Shown: piece after piece, positions 56,281 through 64,000 of the stretch
Position numbering within the stretch: position 1 is the first letter of the stretch
How the letters are laid out: every line of letters starts with the position of its first letter
From: Eumeta japonica
Taxonomy: Eukaryota > Arthropoda > Insecta > Lepidoptera > Psychidae
Reading direction: 5' to 3'
NCBI GenBank assembly: GCA_005406025.1
Contig: BGZK01001331.1
Span: 105,821 to 169,820 of the forward strand
Length of the DNA: 64,000 nucleotides
Program-made: the position numbers and the translations under genes
Notes under the pieces: model-generated
Databases searched by the model: none
What the model was told of the DNA's origin: nothing
What the model saw: the letters and a program-made list of their open reading frames with translations, nothing else

Positions 56281-58789
56281 CAAAGAGAAGGACATTCTTT
56301 TCTCTGTCAATAAATTTCAATATTAGATTTGGGAAACCAGTTTATTAAGTATCTGGTAGTTCGATGAATTCATTTAAAAAATATTAATATACATATAATG
56401 ATATATTTCATAACATTATTGTCATAAATTTCATTCAAACAAAAACCTTTTAATGTTATCGTATTATTCCGTTTATGAAATTTTCTTATGTAAATTATTG
56501 TAACATTTATTACGTTTGTTTGCAAACATTCACTCGATAATTCGAATACACAATATAATGTTATAATATTTTCGTAAAGAAAAACTCATAAATCTCTAAC
56601 GAAATTGATCAGCGTTATAATCGTTGCCCTATTTACAGCCATAGCGAGTTACTTTCTACGCTAAAAATTAATAAATTTAAGCATAACCGAATATATCTTG
56701 CAATCTTCTACATTCGAAGCGATCACCTTTTCCCCAAAATATGTATCGCTAAATGTACCCGATTATTATTACATGCATTTAATCGACAAATCAGACTACG
56801 AGTTCAATGACGAAAAATAATAAAGTATATCGAATACTGCAGACAATGCCTTCTGAGCGGAATAGCCGCTCGAAAATATTAGCAAAGGCTTTCGATGAAT
56901 TCGGGTCACCTATGCCTCCTCGCGGATGTGCACGACGCCGCTCAGAGATCTAGGCGGCCGCTGGCATCAGTATTCCGACCGCGACTGCGCGTAAAGAAGT
57001 CACGTCTCGGCTCAGAACTTGTGATAGGCGCATTACTAAAGCCACAGAATGTTCTTACGTCATATACGAAATGCTCTCGTAAGATTTGTTCAAACAATCG
57101 GTAATGTTTCGGTTACATTTTTTTTTTAACCGTACGCTAAGAAAATTGAAAAATTTTCATGCATTGTCCATACTCAGAAATGTAAAAAAAATTTTCCCGT
57201 GAACATAGTTTTCATCTCAATTATTAGAAAGCGTTTTATGAAATAAACGCTTTTTAGGTTATTAAAAATTCACTAAATCGACCAGAATCTAATTTTCAGG
57301 AATTATAAATCAGTATGAGCCTTTCGAACGGCGGTTAATGCAATTTATCGTTCCGATCAAAAATTAGTGAAAGTTTACCTCCAAGACACACACGAACACA
57401 ATTATATAGACGTCTTTCTGAATATGACCGGAAAAGTTCCTTAGGATATCACAACGTCGACATTTCATCAAATGACGATTTTCTAAAATCATGGTAGAAA
57501 TAATAACTTCCCGATTTTACGAAAACTTGCAACCTTCTTAGCAATTAACTAAAAACCATAGAGAGCACCACAAAATTTGCGGTGCTCTATTTCGGTAGCA
57601 TTTTATTTTACTGAAACCGGTTGACCTAATTGAAAGATATCGACTGAGAAAAATTGTTAAACAAATTTTATACTCAAATAACCGCTGAACAATTTAAGTA
57701 AATCAAATTCAGGCTCATAAACTTAAAAAGATTTACTTTACCTTACCCCGCTTACTTAACCTTGCTCGAGATGTTCAAGATAGCACTGTTTACTGATGAT
57801 ACATAATTGTTATATAAATTCAAAAGAAAATAACTCGCTTATGATAGAATAAACATTGCTATCTCGAGAAAAGAGAAATGTTGAATTGCGAATAACCTAC
57901 ATTTGAACGAAAACAATACTGAGTGTACAAAATTTTCAGCTTTCAGGAATATAAGACGTGAATTTAGAACTGTTGCATTATGAAACCAGAATTGCGTTTT
58001 GTGGACCATACAAATATTCCTGGACGTTACTTTGAACAAAAAACAAGACACGCAGCAGACAGACGTACAAACGATTTTCATATAAAAAAAATTACAGATG
58101 CTTTAGAAAATTAGCGATAGACGTAAACTCGATGCGAATAATAAAAATGTACTGTGTTTACATGTCAATAGATAAAGTCGCGAAGTAATTTATGACGTTC
58201 TTTATGTGTATGTTCAATAAGATCCCTGTAGATATTCAAATTTTTTTCTTAATGGAATCCAAAGTTATATGTGCATTATAAAGTTTTCATTTATTTTGAG
58301 AAAAAATATCCATGAGCATAACTAACTTTACGTCTTATCGGATTTTTTATTTGAGTAATATTTCCGTTTTTATTGTATTTGTATATAACTTAGGGAACAT
58401 ACCCATAATACGTGACCACAACCCCTTAGTGATAACCGAATTGTAATACCCAGACCCCACCTCTTTAGTTTTCGCCTAGTGTTTCAGTGATTCATAAATA
58501 TAATTTTAAATATTTTTTTGCAAACAGAAAGTTAATGTAATCAAGGAGTAGAAACTTGTGTAAAAATATATTGTTACAGGTACTTACGTTTTATTACGAA
58601 TAGAATATATAATCGCGACGAATTCTTAAGCCCCCTCCACCCCGTCCTGTAACCTTATGAGTTTTGGTCGTACTTCTTGAAGGAAAACTGCGTTCGGGAC
58701 TACTAGTAAATTCATTATATAATGACGTATTTCAAGTGTTATGTGTAAAGCTATGGAGCAAGTTTTTTTTAATCTAATATTCAAGAGGA
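56281..58789. other. AT-rich non-coding DNA with one GC patch
   Basis: 56880-57015 is GC-richer (gatctaggcggccgctggca) with an unrecognised 69-codon plus frame. Short hairpins: aaagcgttt/aaacgcttt (57229-57252) and gagcacc/ggtgctc (57562-57588). Nothing else. Confidence 0.5.
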
Positions 58790-59060
58790 AACGAATAGGC
58801 TAGCTATCAGAAAGTAGATGGTCACCGCCGCTCATGCACACTAGTAACATTAGAGGAGTCGATAGGGCGTTGCGGGCTTCTTCAGAGGGAGTTTGATATC
58901 AAATAAAAGGGGGATCGGACTGATTTTGATGGAGCAAAGGGAAGCGTGGACCGCCGGAACTCTCACTGGATGAAAGACAACAGTGAAAGCTGCTCCTTCG
59001 TGTCCTTATTCTGTATAATGTCTTATTTCACCAAACGTGCCGGTCCATCAAACGATAGTT
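58790..59060 (+). mobile_element. SINE with gtcaccgccgc core
   Basis: gatggtcaccgccgctcatg followed by cacactagtaacattagagg and agtcgatagggcgttgcggg matches the 25.4-kb copy and the moth SINE pattern. The 3' part, agcgtggaccgccggaactc, acaacagtgaaagctgctcc, ttcgtgtc and caaacgtgccggtccatc, is also typical of that family. This copy is longer than the 25.4-kb one. Confidence 0.7.
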
Positions 59061-59839
59061 TCAAACATGAGCTAGACCTGTTAATTAAATTTTGTGTCTC
59101 GTGAATGATAATATAGGAAATACTAGATGTTGTTTTTGGAATAACGTGACCTAAAAATATCAAAAGTCACCAGTAAAATGTAATCAGCTTCCATTCTCAA
59201 TAATACAGTGCAGTTCATCAAAATTGGTCAATTTAGTCGAGAGATATGGTTGGAAGAATAATCTCGTTTTCCTTTTCAAATGATTTTTAAGCGAATCGAT
59301 TCATTAATTTCGGGTTCCGTAATGTTTAAAAGAGTTTAACGTATTTTAGATTGTTTGAAAGTTTGAGTTTAATTTGAACTCGAAATATGAACTTAATTAC
59401 ATTTTTGTTTTCGTAATCAATAGTAAATTGTAGGTTTTTTATAGAATGACTGTGTTCGGACAGGTACATATGCGTGCGTGTCTAGATTCGTATTTGTGTG
59501 TGCGCTTTCGCAAAATTTTGTGAGTACATGGAAGCTAGAGTCATGTGAGCTGAAAAATTCAAAACGAATATACTAAAATATTGTTTTGATGGTTTTCATT
59601 ACACAATAGCATTTTAGTAAAATAAATTTAACTGTCATATAATTACATTAAAAAGAACACGATTTTCATATTAAGACTAAAACAAATCTGATCTAAAATA
59701 ATTAATTATATCATAACAACTCTAAGCTCTATTTAATACTTGTTCCAAAGTCACCTCAAGTTTCGTCTTAATTTGGTCCCTCGTAAGTTATTCGTACATA
59801 AAATAAAATAAAATAGCTTTCAACAACACGCTAATTTCG
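59061..59839. other. AT-rich non-coding DNA
   Basis: aatttcgggttccgtaatg near 59308 may be a scrap of the agggttccgta family. Otherwise nothing recognised. Confidence 0.5.
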
Positions 59840-60540
59840 CATAGCCCTCGTCCGAACGACGGGCGAATCATCCCGCGCCTTCGGCGAGATAAAAACGCAA
59901 ACAGAACAGCGAATTCATATTCACGGAGATGAAATTCAAAAGGACGACAGACGGCAGCCCGCGATCAGAGCAGGGCCCTTGTAAAAGCGAAACATACAAC
60001 CCGTCTTATTGCGAGCCTTGACGAAACTTTAATCAGATGCGTGTGAGAAATGGTAGCTATTTGTTAACGTCGCCGCAGACTGCGTGCGATGGCCGAAACT
60101 TTTTGCCGGTACAGATCGCGCCCCGCTATGCAGATATCTCGTGATTTATCGTCAGATTTTTTTTCGACTGCCGCGTAGGCGAAACGACGCGCGCGCGCCC
60201 CCCCACGGCCGGGGCGTTATTATTCGCGGCGTACGTACGCGCGATAGACCCGCGGACGGCGTACGGAGTGCGCTATTTAGGCGGGCGCTTCGAGGGTCGC
60301 GGGCTTACGTGGGCGCGGTGATTGTGTCGCTCGGGTTGTTCGGATGATGAGAGGAATCTCGAGGTTTCGCCGAGAGCGGAGTTGTTTCGCACAATGCGGT
60401 CGCCGAGTGTTCCTTTACTATTGCTTCGTAATAAGTCGAATTGGAGTCGAGTGCGATTCTGGTCTAAGCAACTACGAAAACATACCCGGCATGAACGTTT
60501 AGAATCGCGGATTAGTCGAAGATAGCAAAGATTCAGCATT
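59840..60540. promoter_or_regulatory. Largest CpG-rich island, candidate promoter or first exon
   Basis: About 500-700 bp with dense CpG, strongest at 60185-60330 (cgacgcgcgcgcgccccccc; gcgtacgtacgcgcgataga). A ctatttag at 60272-60279 could be a weak TATA-like element. Frames on both strands (plus 60084-60347 and 60322-60525; minus 60273-60683) overlap, and none has a known motif. Such an island, alone in AT-rich DNA, is the best candidate here for a host promoter with 5' UTR, but no start, splice site or protein supports a gene call. Confidence 0.4.
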
Positions 60541-61199
60541 TCTTCATGACAGGTGTAATTTTGACATAGCGAGCTAGGTTGATAAGCCGATGGTATAACC
60601 AAAATTTTTTGAGTTCTAGTTCTTAATTTATGAAAACACCTCATTAATATATCTAATTTGGAAATAGGAAAAGTCTTGAACACTTAAATTTCGTATCGAT
60701 GTACTGTGAAGGAAAAAAAAATTAAAAATATGTATTTTCTAAGTGACTTTAACACTGATGCGGTTAGAATTTTATTTAGATAATTGATCTATATATTATA
60801 ACCATAATTATGATTAGATAGTAATAGAACATTAATAAAATAAAAAAGAGATGTTCAATCCATTGTATTTTACTGTAGTAGTTTTCTATAATTATTTCTT
60901 TTTATTACAAAAGTAAAAGTACACATTACAATTTAGATACAATTTATACACCTAGAGCATTTAGAGCGAAACTGGCTTCCGTCCGTAAAACAACGCAGAC
61001 CGGCAACAAACCGGAGAGCCAGACTAAGACGAGCCCTCGTAAAACAGCAACTCGAATCGAGGTCAGCGATGAAAACTGTTTTTAAATAATATGAAAGAGA
61101 CAAACGGGTCTTTTAATATGGAGGGTTTTCATACAACATGAGGGGAGTTTTTAACACGTTACCATTTTTTATTAAATAGTAATGATAGACATTTTAATT
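60541..61199. other. Non-coding DNA
   Basis: A moderate-GC patch at 60965-61075 (cgcagaccggcaacaaaccg; acgagccctcgtaaaacagc) may be a conserved element. The rest is AT-rich. Confidence 0.45.
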
Positions 61200-61290
61200 A
61201 AAAAATCGGCCAAGCACGAGACATGTTCACGCCTTGAAGGGTCCGTACTAAAATCTCTTATAATTATATACGTTCTATAGTCCACCTTAT
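61200..61290 (+). repeat. End fragment of agggttccgta-family element
   Basis: aaaaaatcggccaagcacga, then gttcacgccttgaagggtcc and gtacta. Lepidopteran copies begin aaaaccggccaagtgcgag and continue cgcacgaagggttccgta. Extent beyond 61260 is unclear. Confidence 0.6.
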
Positions 61291-64000
61291 GCTATCATTG
61301 TTCACAATATCAAAAAGACAGAGTATGACCTCCTATTAATAAGTCTATGGAATGTATCCAACCATAGTCGAGATTTAACTTTATTTCTAATGCCATCTCG
61401 TGTTGGATATGTGAAGTTAAAATATGTTTGTTCTTCTATTACTAACCTGTAAAATACCTATATTTATTTATACTTTATTGTTTATTTTATTGAATTTTAT
61501 AGTTCCTTAAAAAGTTATAGCCATGAAATGAACGTATAACGAAAAACAAGAAAGTTTAAGAATCATATTTGCAACTTTTTTTCAAGATCAAATTTAAAAG
61601 AAGTATCGATAAAACTGCACTCATTTGAGTTGTGAAATTGTAAATTTTTGAGATAGAGAGAGAATAGTTACATTTTGAAGGTATGTTTTACGTAACTTAA
61701 TAAAGGTTTACTTAATAATATGCTCATTGGACTTGTTGTATAATACTCCACATAGTCTACTTAAAAAAAATAATGATATTGCTATTTGACACGGCTTTTT
61801 TTTGCTTCAGGACCATATTCTGAGAAATGGATGTTGGATTATATATACATCATATCAATAAGCAAAATTATAAGTCAGTATGTCTAAAGATTCCTAAAAT
61901 AAATGCTTATGACGGAAAAACTCTCAGATAATCAAACGCGTGGGTGATCGATCTTATAAAGGTTAAGTTTTTCATAATTAGTTACTGAAAACATATACCT
62001 ATGTTGAATAAATGTATACAGATATTAACCTCCATATATTTAATATATATATTGGATATGAAATGAGGGAATTATGAAAACAAAACAAAGAAAACAAGCG
62101 ATAGGTATATTATACGAACCTGGAATGTAATAAATAGACGGACGGAGTATTGCTAGGCAATGATTGTCTCTCTCAGTAAATCGGCTGACTCTAAACGCAC
62201 AACACAAACACTAACACGAGTTCAAAGCTATTTCGCTAGACTCAATATAATTGACGTTGTGTTATGTCTGTCCAACATTTAATTTTAATACTAAATAAGA
62301 TATTTAATCAAAAAAGGTGGATAAAATTTTCTTTATATTACCATCTTCAATAAATTTAAATATACGCAGACTACCGCCTTGCAATGCTTCGGTAGTCGCT
62401 AAGCAATGTCCTTGTTCTCCTTTTTTTTATAAGGCATATGATAAGAACAGCAAAATAAATATCATGAGACTTTCTTTATTTATCTTTTTATTCTGGATCT
62501 TTCTTTATAGATCATGCTATTTATTATAGTGTTATGAGATTAGAGACATTATCTGAATGATTAAAGTCGAACTCATTATTGACGATCAATCGGCGCATCT
62601 AGCGTTAGTAAGAACCTCTTGCATTTCACCGATCAACTGCGCGAATGTGGTTGGACGTCTACTTGCATGTTTAAATATTGCCATAATTATGCGAACAAAC
62701 GCATAAAAATAATGGGCTTACATTCAATAGGTAAATATCTGTCCATATTTCATTCTAAATATTTTATGGTGTTATTTTCGCGTGAAGAATCGTTAGATAA
62801 TAATTTTACTGACGATGCAGTAATTATATAATAATAAAAATAGTAACTGTAGTACATGATACCTTTTGGATTGAAGAAAATTAGGACAATCGAAAGGGAA
62901 AGGTGACAATGAAGTACGCAGGCACAAAAAAAATATTCATAATTGTATGAAATAGAGTCTCTATAAATGTTATAGATTCATAGAATTACATTATAATCAA
63001 GCATGTACTTTATCGAATAACAGGTGTGTGATATTTCTCATGCTTTATGATAACATGACCGATTAAATTGACATTGAAATTTATTGTAATTGACGAATTA
63101 GTGGAACTTTTGGACGAACCAATAAGTTCCAGTAATTGCATATATTATCTACATACACACAAAGCCATTTTAATAGGTAGTAATCTTTTCCATCGTTTTC
63201 TTTATTTTTTATTATATATTTATTATTGGATATTAACTTTAAAATGTAGGTAATCAATTGAACTTTAAACACAATCCGTCATATATTTCTTTTTTACAAT
63301 GTTAATTACTAAGTTTCCTTAAATGTCTCATTTAAACTTTTTTGAAATAATCTAGTGGTGCCTTATATGTTATGATACAAATTAATTTTAAAAGAACGTT
63401 ATCGAATGCTTAGAAAACATTAAATAATGTATTTTGCTTACAGTTTTTAAGGTTTATAATAAGTAGAGAATGAAGAAATATTTTGGAATTTTATTCTATA
63501 AATATCACATCTAATTGACTTTTTCTCATATTTTTTGACATGCTTTTTTAGTACTCTACTTAATACATTTTTACAATAAAAAATAAAATTTAGGCATGTT
63601 CTTCGTAATATAGAAATATTTTACTGGATATATAGATAACATGAAACTTCTCATAACAAAATTCCAGTAAATTCGAACATAACAGTAAGTCTATATCCCG
63701 TAAGTATTCTTTTTCCAAGGAGAAACAAAGTTATTTATTTCTGTAGACACTCAAGCTTCTCCTACAGGAGTATTACGACCATCGCCTCTTTTCCTTTGAG
63801 GGCAGCACCAGGCGGTGCGCTAACGAGCACGTGGATACCCTGAATTATACCTGTTAAAATAAGTTGTACGTACGTATTTATTTACACACGTCATATATTA
63901 GCATTGCAGACTGCAAAGTTATCTACTTATGTAACTGTGAACTGTAATATGATTATTAAATTAACAAAATTACATAGAACGCAAAGAAGCTCGCTACATC
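61291..64000. other. AT-rich non-coding DNA
   Basis: Short frames (62317-62529, 62619-62831, 63068-63253 and the opposite-strand 63081-63272) are unrecognised. A small GC-richer part at 63770-63845 (gaggg-cagcaccaggcggtgc) holds the pairing ccaccgcctgg-like core but nothing identifiable. Confidence 0.5.

Noticed and set aside
60273..60683. 136-codon minus frame in the CpG island
   Set aside because: Overlaps plus-strand frames, arises from few stop codons in GC-rich DNA, and shows no motif.

Overview
This is eukaryotic nuclear DNA, most likely from a moth or butterfly (Lepidoptera). It is AT-rich, has no operon structure, rRNA or complete host gene, and is dotted with degenerate mobile elements whose sequence signatures I know from lepidopteran genomes: SINEs with a 'gtcaccgccgc' core, an element with a 'cgctaagccattgatccc' segment, elements with 'agggttccgta' ends, 'attataaatgtgaaag' elements, and a 120-bp tandem array. 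Those family attributions are from memory, not a database search. The open reading frames are all short; apart from transposon relics, none could be tied to a known protein. The window reads as a large intron or intergenic desert.

Layout. 0-4 kb: AT-rich DNA with a diverged interspersed repeat, a broken mariner transposase (about 2.5-3.0 kb) and a long imperfect hairpin (3.8-3.9 kb). 4-8 kb: a mixed-GC block, a 48-bp near-perfect palindrome, and a LINE protein relic split by a 0.4-kb insertion. 8-13 kb: a LINE/SINE-type tail (8.9-9.75 kb), a degenerate satellite of about 153 bp period (10.7-11.5 kb), a LINE 3' tail (12 kb) and a pyrimidine tract. 13-25 kb: mostly AT-rich DNA with hexamer-phased tracts, a tRNA-derived SINE followed by an (AC)n array, and a perfect 26-bp hairpin. 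25-33 kb: another SINE, overlapping hairpins at 28.8 kb, a 99-nt pre-miRNA-like hairpin at 32.0 kb, and a 4.65-copy 120-bp satellite at 32.8-33.3 kb. 34-47 kb: tRNA-like SINE relics, CpG-rich patches and perfect palindromes. 47.8-48.4 kb: a LINE reverse-transcriptase relic on the minus strand. 49.9-51.2 kb: a nearly full-length dead mariner with both inverted repeats. 52-53 kb: a second satellite-like block apparently related, in inverted orientation, to the 10.7-kb block. 58.8-59.0 kb: a SINE sharing its core with the 25.4-kb copy. 59.8-60.5 kb: the largest CpG-rich stretch, the best candidate for a promoter or first exon. 61-64 kb: a fragment of the 'agggttccgta' family and AT-rich DNA.

No gene network can be reconstructed. 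Every supported coding relic is a dead transposable element: two mariner transposases and two LINE polyproteins. I found no novel multi-gene system. The most unusual structures are the set of hexamer-phased tracts on both strands, several long near-perfect hairpins and the exact 120-bp satellite. CpG-rich islands in otherwise AT-rich DNA may be conserved regulatory elements, which only comparison with related genomes could show.
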